Below are positions 44,398 through 56,149 of a DNA stretch of 64,000 bases, one piece after another. The notes beneath the pieces were generated by a model. It saw only the letters and a program-made list of their open reading frames with translations. It ran no database searches and had not been told where the DNA came from. Within the stretch, counting starts at the first letter, position 1; every line of letters starts with the position of its first letter. A program made the translations under genes and the position numbers. The stretch is from Cotesia glomerata (Eukaryota; Arthropoda; Insecta; Hymenoptera; Braconidae): assembly GCF_020080835.1 (NCBI RefSeq), contig NC_058158.1, positions 21,538,430-21,602,429 of the forward strand, given 5' to 3'.

Positions 44398-44643
44398 AAG
44401 GAAGGTAGTTAATACCTTAGCCACTAGAAGGAAGAGCAGTAGCTAGTTCCTCCCCTCACGAAGTAATGCCTGACGGCGGTTCCCATGAGGGATTAGAAGA
44501 AAGAAGAAAACGGGTTTAGGGTTTAGTGAGTAGGGGCCTTAGCGTCGAGTTTTAGTATGACGCTGCGTCGAGTCTTCACATATCCAGGCAAAACAGCTAT
44601 GCCTGGAATCCGCAAAAAGGATTCCCCCCTCTGAAAAAAAAAA

Positions 44644-45416
<773 letters not shown>

Positions 45417-45677
45417 GTCGGAAGAAGCCAAACTCCCACCAGGCGCGTCCCCAGGTGGCGGATAGGAGGGTCCTAACCGGTCGTAAGATCGGCGGATTGG
45501 GGCGAAATAAAATAGCCTTCGCGGACCAAATCAGGCATCGGAGCTGAAGAGTAACAGCCACCGTCCGTGTATCTTTGTGGGTCGGAGAAAGCTCGCTGTT
45601 CTTCGGAGCAGAGGGTAAGAGCGAAATAAAATAGCTCTCGCGGTAAAAAACGAAAACTCCCCTTTCGGCAGGAAGGA

Positions 45678-47347
45678 ATGGTTACACCATCTGACCTAGG
45701 GTCACGTACGCAAGCGGATAAGGTGACGCTGCTCGAAAGAGATGTGCGAAATGATCCTTATAGCGCGGTGTACGTGGTAACTCCCGGCATCTACGTGCCG
45801 CACCCACGGGAGCAAGAGGAAGCCGATGAAGGAAGCAGGTGCAGGGTCGAAGCGGTTGAGATTTCCCGCTTCAATGACCGAAAGCTCTTATAGCAATGGA
45901 GGTAGCTGTAAGAGTGATCACCCCTCCACTTCCGGAGGCATCGCGTTCGGAGACGACCTTTTGCTTTGGAGTATGACTCAAAATCATGGAAGAAACGAAA
46001 AATCAAGAAAAGGACAGGAGTATTAGTGGGCCTCACGCCCAAGAAGCAGCGATTACCGTAAGTGCTGAGATGAAGCGGACGCAAGCGCTGGAACGCCTCG
46101 AAAAGCTGACCAGCGAACTGCATGACTTTGTCCAATCAAAGGTCAATATCCATAAAGAGATAAAGGCCAAGGCAACTGGGGTAGTTAACGAACTTCGAAG
46201 GTTTAAAAAACTGGACGAAGAATGGCAGTCACCTCGATGACTCACTCCTCGTTTTACGCCGGAGAAGAGCAGTCAACTTACTGTAGAGATCGAAGAATCA
46301 ATGGACACCGGAGGCGATGCTGACGGTGAATCTAATGCTAAAGACGAAGGTCATACTTCCAACAAGTCTAACAAGAGGAAGGACCGAAACTCCCCAGATG
46401 GAATAGATGGGCGATTGACGAAGAGAAAGGACTTGAAACCAAGTCCTCCGAAAAACGTGATGAAGCAGAACGCCGAAAAAAAAGACGCGACTGATTGGAA
46501 AGATGTCCACACAAGGAAAGAGAAACGGAGGCTGGCCAAAGAACAGCTCCCAAAGGAGCCTCCAAAGAAGCCCAGGCCGGAGCCTAAGCGCAAAAAACCG
46601 CTCAAATGGATCAGACCCGACGCACTGATCATCCGCCCGGCCGAGAAAGCAAAATACGCCGAGATTTTGCGTCGCATAAAGAAGGATGTCCCTGATGAGC
46701 AAGTTCGCACAACAGTGGACAAGATCAACAAGACCAGAAGCGGGGACTTGCTGATTACGATTTCGCGGAAGTGCGTGGACAAAGGCCAAGGCCTGCAACA
46801 TACCATCGCAAACATTCTTAAGGAGGAGGCCAAAGTGATCTGCAAAGGGCCACAAGAAGACATCGAGATCCGAGACCTAGATGACACCACAACAAAGGAG
46901 GATATTCAGGCTGCTCTGCATACGGTAACCAAGGAGCTCTGCGAAATACTACCAGAGACAATCAAGATCCGTAAAGCCTACAGAGGTACCCAAACCGCTG
47001 TCGTGACACTACCAGCTGCAGCAGCTCAGAAGATATTAGAAGGAAGCGGTAAAATCCGAATTGGCTGGGTCAACTGCCGAATTAGAGCCACGAGGAAACC
47101 TACCCAATGCTACAAATGCTGGCATTTCGGGCACCACGGATCCCAGTGCAGAAGCAAGACAGATCGATCCAAGCTATGCATCAGATGCGGCCAAGAAGGA
47201 CACAAGATTGCGGACTGTAAAAACCCAGCGAAGTGTGTATTATGCGCGGAAAATAAGAGCGCAGAGAACGCTGCCCATCACGCCGGAACATACAGATGCC
47301 CGGTATACAAAGAGGCACTCCAGAGAATGACAAGCAAGCAAACATGA
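45678..47347 (+). pseudogene. R1-clade ORF1 (Gag-like) with three zinc knuckles
   Basis: The N-terminus can be read from ATG at 45678 (MVTPSDLGSRTQ) through two frame changes near 45840 and 45980; from 45986 the frame is constant to 47345 except for TGA at 46238-46240, an arginine codon in the sister copy. The segment 46241-47347 is fully open (starting at ATG 46301 would give 348 residues). The middle region is lysine-rich. C-terminal motifs: CYKCWHFGHHGSQC, CIRCGQEGHKIADC and CVLC...HHAGTYRC, a typical triple CCHC RNA-binding array. The stop codon overlaps the ORF2 start as ATGA. Confidence 0.8.
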
Positions 47348-49656
47348 GGATATTACAGCTTAACCTCAATCACTGTGAGGCCGCGCGTGACCTGCTCGTG
47401 CAGACCGTGCGTGAATTAGAGCTTGATTTAGTAATAATAGCAGAGCCATACAGACACCTGAATAACCAACCTTGGGAAACTGACAGCACCACCAAGGCTG
47501 TCATCTGGTCCTGTGGCAAATTCCCCTTCCAGAGCATAGTGAGCAATGATAGCATCGGCTTTGTAGCAGCGTCTATTAACGACATCCGTTTTTATAGTTG
47601 CTATGCACCACCTAGCCTTTCCATTGCTGACTTTACTGACTTCCTGGATCGAATGACCGAAGACGCAGAGCAATACTACCCAGTAGCTATAGCAGGGGAC
47701 TTCAATTCCTGGGCGGTAGACTGGAACAGCAAGCAGACTAATGCGCGAGGCAAGGCACTACGTGAAGCAATGGCCTCACTGGACGTGGTCCTTCTCAACA
47801 TCGGTGAGACACCAACATATACCAAGGGAGAGGCTAGTTCGATAATAGACCTCACATTCGTCAGCAGCAGCTTATTGGAAGGAAACTATTCTTGGGAAGT
47901 CTTAAACACCTACACCGCCAGCGACCACAGTGCAATACTTTGGGAAATATCGGCTGGCCGGAACCCTCAAAGAGCAACTAGACAAACTAATGCAGCTGGA
48001 TGGAAAGTGAAAGACTTTGACTCGGAAGCTTTGGTAGTAGCCTTAGATAGTGACTCGACCATCATCACAGGAAATACTGTAGAGAGCCATCATCCTACCG
48101 ACCACTCTGCATGCTGGATACAGCGGGTAAGATATTAGAGCGTATAATGCACCAACGAATAGAAGCAGTCGTCGATCCACTCCTAGCAGAAGGCCAGTAT
48201 GGTTTCCGGAAAGAACGATCAACGCTGGATGCGATCAACCTGGTGGTCGATACAGCTAAGGAGGCTATCGCTGGAAAGAGATGGGAACGTGGCAGAAAGA
48301 AGTATTGTTTAGTGGCTGCCTTGGACATCGAAAATGCCTTCAATTCCGCTAACTGGGACTGCATCATGCCAGCTCTCGAAGATAAAGAAGTGCCAGGATA
48401 CCTGCGCAGAATGGTAGCAAACTACTTTACAGACAGAGTCCTCAAATATGACACTAAAAACGGTCCAAGGGAGTACGAAATAACCGGAGGAGTGCCACAG
48501 GGCTCGGTTTTGGGTCCTTTGCTGTGGAACATCATGTATGATGGTCTCCTGAGAGTTGCATTACCATCAGAAGTGAAACTTGTTGCATATGCCGATGATG
48601 TAGCGGTAGTGATTGTCGCGAAACACTTGGAAGAGATCAATCTGGCTTTCGATATCACATTTAGCCGGATTAATCTACGGATGGAGATGATGAAGTTGGA
48701 GTTAGCCAAGCACAAAACTGAAGCTGTGCTCATCACCAGCAGAAAGATCGTAGAAAACATCAAGCTAAATGTCGGCGAGCAGGAGATCGCATCGCAACTA
48801 TTTATCCGATATCTGGGGGTGACGCTGGATGCCCGACTGAACTTTAAACAACAGGTCGAACACGTAAGTGCTAAAGCATCAGCGGTGATAACTAGCCTAT
48901 CAAGACTGATGCCGAATGTTGGAGGCCCGAAGCAGAGCAGGAGACTATTGCTGTCGTCAGTAGTCACATCAGTGCTCACATATGGAATATCCGTTTGGGC
49001 AGACGCGCTCAGAGACCCAAGAATCATGGAGGAAAGCCGGACCGGTCTACCGATTAAGTGCACTGAGAGTTGCAAGCGCCTTCCGCACAATATCCGAGGA
49101 GGCAGTGTGCGGCATTTCTAGAACTCTGCCTCTTAGAGTCCTAGCTGAGGAAAGACGGAACCTATACCACCGAAAGAGGTCATCTACACTGAGCGCTGAA
49201 GAACTGAGAACTGAAGAGCGACAACATAGTATAGCAAGATGGCAACAACTATGGGATGCTGCGGAGAAGGGAAGATGGACTCATCGACTTATACCAAGGA
49301 TTGACGTTTGGCTTAACCAGAATCCCGGCGAGGCCAACTACTATCTGACCCAGATGTTGTCAGGACACGGCTGTTTCCGGGAGTACCTTTATCGCTTTAA
49401 GCACGATAATTCCCCAGAGTGTCCGTCTTGCCCAAGAGTTGCTGAAAATGCAGAGCACGTTTTCTTTGAGTGCCCTCGATTTAACCCACAGCGTGATGAG
49501 TTAGAGAAGATCCTGAACAAGAAAATCACACCAGAGTCAATAGTAGAAGAAATGCTGTCATCCGAAGCTGCCTGGAACGCCACAAGCACGTTTACCACCG
49601 AAGTGCTTACAGAGCTGCGTTCCATTGAAAGAAAAAGAGCAAATGACAGAAACTAG
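47344..49656 (+). pseudogene. R1-clade ORF2: endonuclease, RT and CCHC with an internal deletion
   Basis: ATG at 47344 opens the AP-type endonuclease: LNLNHC, IAEPYR, AGDFNSW and TASDHSAI are all intact. Near 48085 the sequence jumps to YRPLCMLDTAGKILE-type RT sequence (CMLDTAGK), losing about 0.7 kb (the linker and early RT motifs) and shifting frame. RT then runs at 48111-49010: QYGFRKERST, LDIENAFNSANW, GGVPQGSVLGPLL, YADDVAV, RYLGVTLD. An extra base near 49005-49015 shifts frame again, and the last part (to 49656) ends with CPSCPRVAENAEHVFFEC. The endonuclease looks catalytically complete; RT is not contiguous. Confidence 0.85.
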
Positions 49657-49834
49657 AAGGAAGGAAAAATAACACCTTAGCCACCAGAAGGAATAGCAGT
49701 AGCTAGATCCTCCCCTCACGAAGTAATGCCTGACGGCGGTTTCCATGAGGGATTAGAGGAAAGAAGAAAAGGGGTTTAGGGTTTAGTAGGTAGGGGCGTT
49801 AGCGTCGAGTTTTAGTATGACGCTGCGTCGAGTC

Positions 49835-49886
49835 GCCACATATCCAGGCCGAACAGCTATGCCTGGAATCCGTAAAAAAGATTCCC
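49835..49886 (+). promoter_or_regulatory. Paired 3' UTR hairpins of the R1-clade element
   Basis: CCAGGC (49844-49849) pairs with GCCTGG (49861-49866), and GGAATC (49865-49870) pairs with GATTCC (49880-49885), just before a C-run and the poly(A). Copies at 44.6 and 53.7 kb keep the arrangement with small changes. Such 3' structures are what RT recognises for target-primed synthesis in related elements; the role here is inferred. Confidence 0.6.
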
Positions 49887-49920
49887 CCCCCCTGAGATAA
49901 AAAAAAAAAAAAAAAAAAAA

Positions 49921-49927
49921 ACACAAA

Positions 49928-49973
<46 letters not shown>

Positions 49974-50148
49974 TATAGACATATACATACATACAGACGT
50001 ACGGACATCCTCGTTAAAATAGTCAGGGAAGCTTCTTAGGGTTTCAAAACGTCGAGATTTGTTGAAACCTCGATTTTTCAAAGCGGGGTTAAAACAATAA
50101 CTTCCCAATTTTTCGAAAATCTTTTATTTTCTTAGCGAGAAGTTAAAA
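49921..50148 (+). repeat. (AC)n and MAR right arm, 3' flank of the R1-clade element
   Basis: (AC)n at 49929-49969, then ACATACATACAGACGTACGG, GTCAGGGAAGCTTCTTAGG, AACGTCGAGATTTGTTGAA and the terminal pair AACTTCCCAATTTTTC with TTAGCGAGAAGTTAAAA. This is the same right arm as at 53798-53998 and 57251-57413. Confidence 0.75.
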
Positions 50149-50299
50149 ATTTTTTTTGCACTTTTTTGTAAATAGCTGCTTTTATAATTTTTTTCTGCTT
50201 AAGAAAAAAATAATAACGTTGGTCAATATTTGTTTATAACAAATTGTTAAACTAATAAACAATTAAATAATTAATAAAAAAAATATTTTTGTTGCTGAA

Positions 50300-51010
50300 C
50301 TATTTAAAAGTGTAAATTATGATTTTCAAAAACAAAATTTTTTCTTAACTAATTATTTAAACAATCGGAATATAAAAAAATGGTTTTTAAACAATCAAAA
50401 ATTAAAATAAAGAAAAAAATTTTTTTTTTAATCATAATTTTCTGTGGACAACAATATAGCAAAAAAAAATTTTCAAAAATATCGAATTTCTCTATGTTTA
50501 AAACAATTTTATAAACAAATTACGCAAAAAATTCATAACCTGTGTTCATTATTGCCATTGTTGGTGTTAAAACAGACATAGCTAAATATTAATTGAAAAA
50601 AAAATTTTTATCATTTTTTTGATTTTTATTTTTTCAATGGTTATAAAAAATCATAATTAATAAAATAATAAATTTTTATGAAAATTTATCGCAGGATCTT
50701 ATGAAGTATATATATATCAAAAGGGCTCCATAAAGTTTAAAATTTATAGACCAATTATTTATACTTTCCATCCCATTATTTATGCTAACGGGGATTAGGA
50801 AAAAATTTGTTAGTTTATAAAATATTAAATTTTTTAACCCAGCACACTTCACTCTGTTTATAACTGCTAAATTCATATCATTTCCACTTTCTACACTAGC
50901 GCTATTCCGGTGAGTGTTCTAACAATAATTTGCTGTTTACAAGTGGACACTTTTTTAACTCATCTCCAGTACAAGACGGTTCTCCTTACTTCTACCCTCC
51001 ATATTCTACC
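50300..51010 (-). repeat. Dispersed repeat, minus copy (pairs with 36525-37790)
   Basis: Reverse-oriented counterpart of the 36.5-37.8 kb repeat, colinear except for the 0.7 kb absent here near 50816. The TACCCTCCATATTCTACCCTCCATATCC end contains a short direct duplication. Preceding bases 50149-50299 are featureless AT-rich sequence. Confidence 0.6.
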
Positions 51011-51029
51011 CTCCATATCCCCATCGAAA

Positions 51030-51711
51030 AAATTAGAAAAACGGTTGACCCTGAAGACCATCCCTGCAACTTCCCGCTAATTCCATACTTAGGCGCTTAA
51101 AATTGCACCAATGACGTTTTTGAGCTCTTCAAGCTTAAAAATACAATTTAAGGGTTATTTTGAGCTCTCCGAGCTTAAAGATATTGTTTTCCTATGCTTT
51201 TGAGCTCAAAAGTCTGATAGAGATTTGATAAGACACTATTTTTTGAATTTTTAAACCGCAATAACTTTTGAATAAATAAACTGATTTTCACGCGGTTGGC
51301 AGCATTCGACGCAGCTTTTTGAGCCTCACAAAAAATCTCAAATTTTGAATTGATCGCACTAGAAATTTCGGAGTTATTCCGAAAAAACCCTTTTTTCGGT
51401 TTTCTTTCGTTCACGATATCTGTCGAACGAATCAACCGATTTAGACCGGACTGGTGGCGATCGACGTGGTTTTTTGAGGTCAAGAGCTGATTACTTTTTA
51501 GAATTGAACCTTTAAGCCGTTCAAAAGTTATTCCAAAAAAACCACATTTGAAAAAAAATTTTTTTTTCAGTTTTTTGAAGATTTCTCAAAATCTATTGAT
51601 CTGAATTGGTCCAAATAGTTTTCAAAATCTAAGTTTGGTCAAGCCCTTTCGAATGGCACCAACCGCGATGAAATCGGTCGAGCCGTTCAAAAGTTATAAA
51701 CGGTTCACATA

Positions 51712-51763
<52 letters not shown>

Positions 51764-51824
51764 TGCATACAGATATACGGACATCACCGCGGAAACATTC
51801 GGGAAGGCTTCCTAGATCCTCAAA

Positions 51825-51826
<2 letters not shown>
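51030..51826 (+). repeat. MAR repeat, left arm, (AC)n and partial right arm
   Basis: From AAAACGGTTGACCCTGAAG through GAGCTC-rich and AACTTTTGAA/CCGATTT blocks to (AC)n at 51716-51759, then CATACAGATATACGGACATC and GGCTTCCTAGATCCTCAAAA, where it is cut by a second (AC)n at 51827-51888. Confidence 0.75.
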
Positions 51827-51888
<62 letters not shown>

Positions 51889-51890
<2 letters not shown>

Positions 51891-53797
51891 CTAAAGGAAG
51901 GGACTTTTCCCCAGAAGTGGAAACAGCAACGGCTAGTGTTACTTCCGAAGGGGAAAAAGCCGCTGGAAGAACCGTCATCCTACCGACCACTCTGCATGTT
52001 AGACACGGCTGGCAAGATATTCGAGCGCATAATTCATCAGAGAATAGAGGCTTTAGTCGATCCAATCCTAGCAGAGAACCAGTTTGGTTTCCGAAAAGGA
52101 CCGTCAACTCTGGATGCTATCAAATTGGTTGTTGATATAGCCAAGGATGCAATCGCCGGAACAAGATGGAAGGGTGGAAAGAAGAAATACTGCTTGGTGG
52201 CTGCTTTGGACATCAAGAATGCCTTCAACTCCGCTAACTGGGACTGCGTTATGCGGGCTCTAGAAGAAAAAAACATACCAGTATACCTTCGCAGAATAGT
52301 AGCGAGCTACTTCACGAACAGGCTCCTGAAATATGACACGACGAATGGTACGGAAGTGTATGAAATCTCCGGAGGAGTGCCACAGGGATCAGTCTTAGGT
52401 CCTCTGCTATGGAACATCATGTATGATGGCCTCCTGAGAATAGCATTGCCTACGGGAGTCAAACTTGTAGCATATGCGGATGACGTAGCTGTCGTGATTG
52501 TCGCAAAGCACCTCGAAGAGATAGAAATGGCATTTGATATTACATTCAGACGAGTCAATTTGTGGATGGACATGATGAACTTGCAACTAGCCAAGCATAA
52601 AACCGAGGCAGTGCTCATCACCAGCAGAAAAACGGTAAAAACCATCAAGTTGAGAGTCGGAGAACAAGAAATCACATCACAACCATTTATCCGTTATCTG
52701 GGAGTGATGCTGAATGCACGACTCAACTTCAAGCAGCAGGTGGAACATGTCAGTGCCAAAGCGTCAGTAGTGAAGGCTAGTCTCGCACGGCTGATGCCTA
52801 ACATCGGAGGCCCAATGCAGAGCAGGAGGCTACTATTGTCATCAGTAGTCACATCAGTGCTCACTTACGGAATATCCATTTGGGCTGATGCACTGGAAAC
52901 CCAAGAATCATGGAGAAAAGCTGGACTAATATACCGACTGAGTGCCCTACTAGTAGCTAGTGCCTTCCGCACTATATCAGAAGAAGCAGTGTGCGTCATT
53001 GCTGGAACCCTACCTCTTAGAGTTCTAGAAGAGGAAAGACGAGCCCTTTACCAACGAAAACGGTCAACTGCACTGAGCCCTGAAGAACTTAGAATTGAAG
53101 AACGGCAGAAGAGCATAGGCCGATGGCAACTACAATGGGATGCTGCAAAGAAGAGTAGGTGGACGCACCGTCTCATACCTCGGATCGACATTTGGCTTAA
53201 CCGGAATCACGGTGAGGTCAATTACTATCTTACGCAGATGTTGTCGGGACATGGGTGTTTTCGAGAGTATCTACACCGCTTTAAGCACGATGACTCTTTG
53301 GAGTGCCCGTCCTGCCCAGGAGCTGCTGAAGACGCGGAGCACGTCTTCTTTGTATGTCCTCGTTTCGATCCACAGCGTGAAGAACTGGAGAGGATCCTGA
53401 ACCAGAAAAAGCAACCAGATTCACTAGTGGCAGCAATGTTGTCATCAGAAGCTGCCTGGAACGCTACCAACACGTTTGCAACAGAAGTCCTTAAAGACTT
53501 GCGTTCCACCGAAAGAAGAAGAGCAAATAGCAAAAGATAGAAGGAAGGTAGTTAACACCTTAGCCACCAGAAGGAAGAGCAGTAGCTAGATCCTCCCTTC
53601 ACGAAGTAATGCCTGACGGCGGTTTCCATGAGGGATTAGAGGAAAGAAGGAAAAGGGTCTTAGCGTTTAGTGGGTAGGGGCGTTAGAGTCGAGTTTTAGT
53701 ATGACGCTGCGTCGAGTCGCCACATATCCAGGCCAAACAACTATGCCTAGAATCCGTACGAAGAATTCCCCCCCCCCCTAAGGGAAAAAAAAGAAAT
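51889..53797 (+). mobile_element. R1-clade non-LTR retrotransposon, 5'-truncated, in (AC)n
   Basis: It starts within ORF2 directly after 31 AC units and ends with the family 3' UTR, hairpins and A-run, followed by (AC)n at 53798-53824 and a MAR right arm. Sequence is closest to the 40.1-kb copy. The 5' truncation is the normal outcome of incomplete reverse transcription. Confidence 0.88.
51891..53540 (+). CDS. Partial R1-clade ORF2: RT and C-terminal CCHC, open to its stop
   Basis: Open in one frame from the truncation point to TAG at 53538-53540 (about 549 codons) with no internal stop. It begins LKEGTFPQKWKQQR, so the endonuclease and earliest RT motifs are absent. Present: YRPLCMLDTAGK, QFGFRKGPST, LDIKNAFNSANW, GGVPQGSVLGPLL, YADDVAV, RYLGVMLN, thumb region, CPSCPGAAEDAEHVFFVC. 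It has no promoter or start of its own, so it is a dead fragment, but it is the least damaged RT of this family here and would encode every catalytic RT residue. Confidence 0.8.
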   Translation, partial: LKEGTFPQKWKQQRLVLLPKGKKPLEEPSSYRPLCMLDTAGKIFERIIHQRIEALVDPILAENQFGFRKGPSTLDAIKLVVDIAKDAIAGTRWKGGKKKYCLVAALDIKNAFNSANWDCVMRALEEKNIPVYLRRIVASYFTNRLLKYDTTNGTEVYEISGGVPQGSVLGPLLWNIMYDGLLRIALPTGVKLVAYADDVAVVIVAKHLEEIEMAFDITFRRVNLWMDMMNLQLAKHKTEAVLITSRKTVKTIKLRVGEQEITSQPFIRYLGVMLNARLNFKQQVEHVSAKASVVKASLARLMPNIGGPMQSRRLLLSSVVTSVLTYGISIWADALETQESWRKAGLIYRLSALLVASAFRTISEEAVCVIAGTLPLRVLEEERRALYQRKRSTALSPEELRIEERQKSIGRWQLQWDAAKKSRWTHRLIPRIDIWLNRNHGEVNYYLTQMLSGHGCFREYLHRFKHDDSLECPSCPGAAEDAEHVFFVCPRFDPQREELERILNQKKQPDSLVAAMLSSEAAWNATNTFATEVLKDLRSTERRRANSKR

Positions 53798-53828
<31 letters not shown>

Positions 53829-53998
53829 TACATACATACATACAGACACCGTGACAACCTCGCGGGGATAGTCAGGGAAGCTACCTGTGATCTTCAAACG
53901 TCGAGATCTGATGAAAACTCGATTTTTGCAAAACGGGGTGAAAACAATAACTTCCCGATTTTTGAATATCTTCGATTTTCTTAGCGGGAAGTTAAAAA
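53798..53998 (+). repeat. (AC)n and MAR right arm
   Basis: (AC)n at 53798-53824, CATACATACAGACACCGTGA, GTCAGGGAAGCTACCTG, AACGTCGAGATCTGATGAAA and the closing pair AACTTCCCGATTTTTG with TTAGCGGGAAGTTAAAA. Confidence 0.75.
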
Positions 53999-54935
53999 AG
54001 TCAGAATCGAAATTTTTGAGCTTGCTATAGTATGTGCTGATAAAATTTAATAATTTCAAGTAAATTAATTGTTATAAGTGAATATAATTAATTACTTCGG
54101 TAAAATAAAGTTATGAATTACTGTTATAATAAACAATTTAGGAAAAAAAAGTACAGTAGAATTAAATAGAATTTTGCAACCTCAAAATACCGTTCTGCTT
54201 ACAGTAAACACAGTCAATAGTCTGGCGCTCCGTTTACAACGGATTTGAACGGAACTTGGCGCCAGACTCTACCGAATCTGTGGATTCCTACCAAATTTCA
54301 AGTCTCTACGCCTTATGGTTCCAGAGATATCGAGATGACTCATCACTGATGAGTCAATATGTAGGTGAAAATCTCCTATATATACATAGGTAATATATAT
54401 TTTATTTTTTTTTCTTCATTTAAAATTCTCAAAGTGTATAAAAAGGTAGGTAAATGAGAAATTTTCAGTAAATACTCGGGATGAAAAATTTGAAAAAAAA
54501 ATTTAATTATTGTAATTTTGTTTATTTCATTGTAAGATCATAAAAAATTAATCAGACTACATACAATCAACAGAGATCCATCATTTCAATACTTTTAAGA
54601 AGAGTTTATGGCTTACAATAAGTGTTGTATTTTTTTCATAGTCTTAAATAATAAAACCATAATACTTTTTGTTCATGACAAATTTAATAAACAATATAGT
54701 TTTTTTTTTTAATCGGGAGATATTTTATTTAACAATTAATTAATTAATAAACTATAATTTATTTTTAACTTAACTTTAAACATATTTTCTGCACGTCTAA
54801 TATTTTTATCGTAATTCCTAAATTCGAATCCATTATTAAAGATTTGAGTTATTTTTTTAGAGACGAAAACTTTAATTTCAAAATTATGGAAACAGTATAT
54901 TACGCACCTAGGTAAGAAAGTAGGACATTTCAACC
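53999..54935. other. AT-rich region with one repeat fragment
   Basis: At 54283-54370 there is a fragment of the end of the dispersed repeat at 31.4 kb (ATTCCTACCAAATTTCAAGT, GGTTCCAGAGATATCGAGAT). CTGGCGCTCCG and CGGAACTTGGCGCCAGAC near 54222-54267 form an inverted pair. The rest is featureless. Confidence 0.45.
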
Positions 54936-55451
54936 CGAGCCAAAGGCGAGGATGACAAAAGCGCGGGTTGAGATCTCCTACTATCCTCCCGTGGTGCGTA
55001 TACGATTTTTTATCAGACCAGGATCGAAAGTTCGATTAAAATCTAAATAATAAAGTCAGATGTTGAATCAGGTTAGTTATCATTAGTGCGCATGCTTCGA
55101 TTTCTTATATTTGATGTTCAGTTTTCTTGACTACGCAACTAGGCATTGTTTATTTATCTATTTATAAAAATTTGCAAACATATTATCCGATCGCGATAAT
55201 ATAAATTTACATTTATAATTAAAACCAGAACATAAATTCGTGAAACTAAATAAATTTTTCAAATGAAATGAGTTCTGATGAATCGGGAGCTGAATTGAGT
55301 GAAGAAGAAATAATAAAAAATTTGGATGAAGTGGAAAATCAAATTAGCAATAATTTGTTGCCCGAAAAATCAAAAGTTCGATATAACTTGTGTTATCAAA
55401 AATTTTTATTGTAGCAAAGAAAAAAGAAAACCAATTCTTTCAATGAAAATG
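54936..55451. other. No gene recognised; short inverted pair
   Basis: TTTCAACCCGAGCC and GCGCGGGTTGAGATC face each other at about 54927-54973. No coding evidence. The short frame near 55326-55520 runs into the foldback and is not supported. Confidence 0.4.
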
Positions 55452-55663
55452 CACAGTAAAAAATTTTGCGTCATTGCGTCAAAAAATTTTATGTTAAAAA
55501 TTTTTATGTTAAATATTTAACACTTTTTTGTGTTAATGTAACATTTTTCTATGTTAATTTAACACAATTAATGTTAAATTTACACATAAGAGTGTTAAAT
55601 ATTTAACACAAAAATTTTTAACACAGAATTTTTTGACGCAATGACGCAAAATTTTTTACTGTG
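55452..55663. mobile_element. Small foldback MITE (~212 bp)
   Basis: The outer arms CACAGTAAAAAATTTTGCGT and ACGCAAAATTTTTTACTGTG are perfect inverted copies. The arms continue inward with TGCGTCAAAAAATTTT and TTAAATATTTAACACT, about 75 bp each, and the centre is AT-rich with further GTTAA words. No clear target duplication. Confidence 0.8.
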
Positions 55664-56149
55664 TGTGTTGTTAGTTTATTTTCATGAACTATCGAAGACT
55701 TTAAAGCTGCCGACGTTGTGGAGCCGATGATCCATGCTAAGAACTATTTTAAATCTAAAAAATGGGATTGAAATCAATAACTATCATAATTTAAAAGTTT
55801 TCATCAAAAATTGTGCCAAAGGGTAAACGGAAAAAAAGACTGTCAAAATTACAGAAAAAACTGTCAAATTTACAGTTTTACCGCTGTCAACCCAAAAATG
55901 TCAATTTTACAAAGTTAAAAATGTTATTTTCACATTGTGGAAACTGTCAACCTAAAACTGTCAATTTTAAATTTTTTCAATGTAATAATGACATCAAAAA
56001 AATGCGAAATTCACTTAAAGAAAAATAAGTGAAATTTATGTTAAAACAATAATTGAACTTGTTATTTATAAGTAAGAATTTCACATTTCGAGAAATGTAT
56101 ACAATAAACAAAAAAATATTGTAAAATTTAAAGTTTTAACTGAAAAAAT
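55664..56149. other. AT-rich spacer with recurring CTGTCAA words
   Basis: CTGTCAA or TGTCAATTTTAC recurs at about 55843, 55860, 55883, 55898, 55947 and 55962, a degenerate short-period repeat. No coding. Confidence 0.45.

Larger units (their letters stand above)
40147..44643 (+). mobile_element. R1-clade non-LTR retrotransposon, 5'-truncated copy (nonsense-inactivated)
   Basis: It begins inside ORF1, after a tRNA-like cassette, and ends with the family 3' UTR, paired hairpins and a short A-run (44634-44643). ORF1 and ORF2 overlap in the family arrangement. ORF2 keeps one frame throughout but has four stops. Unlike its relatives it is not flanked by (AC)n at either end, so it may have been moved or inserted off-target. 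Confidence 0.85.
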
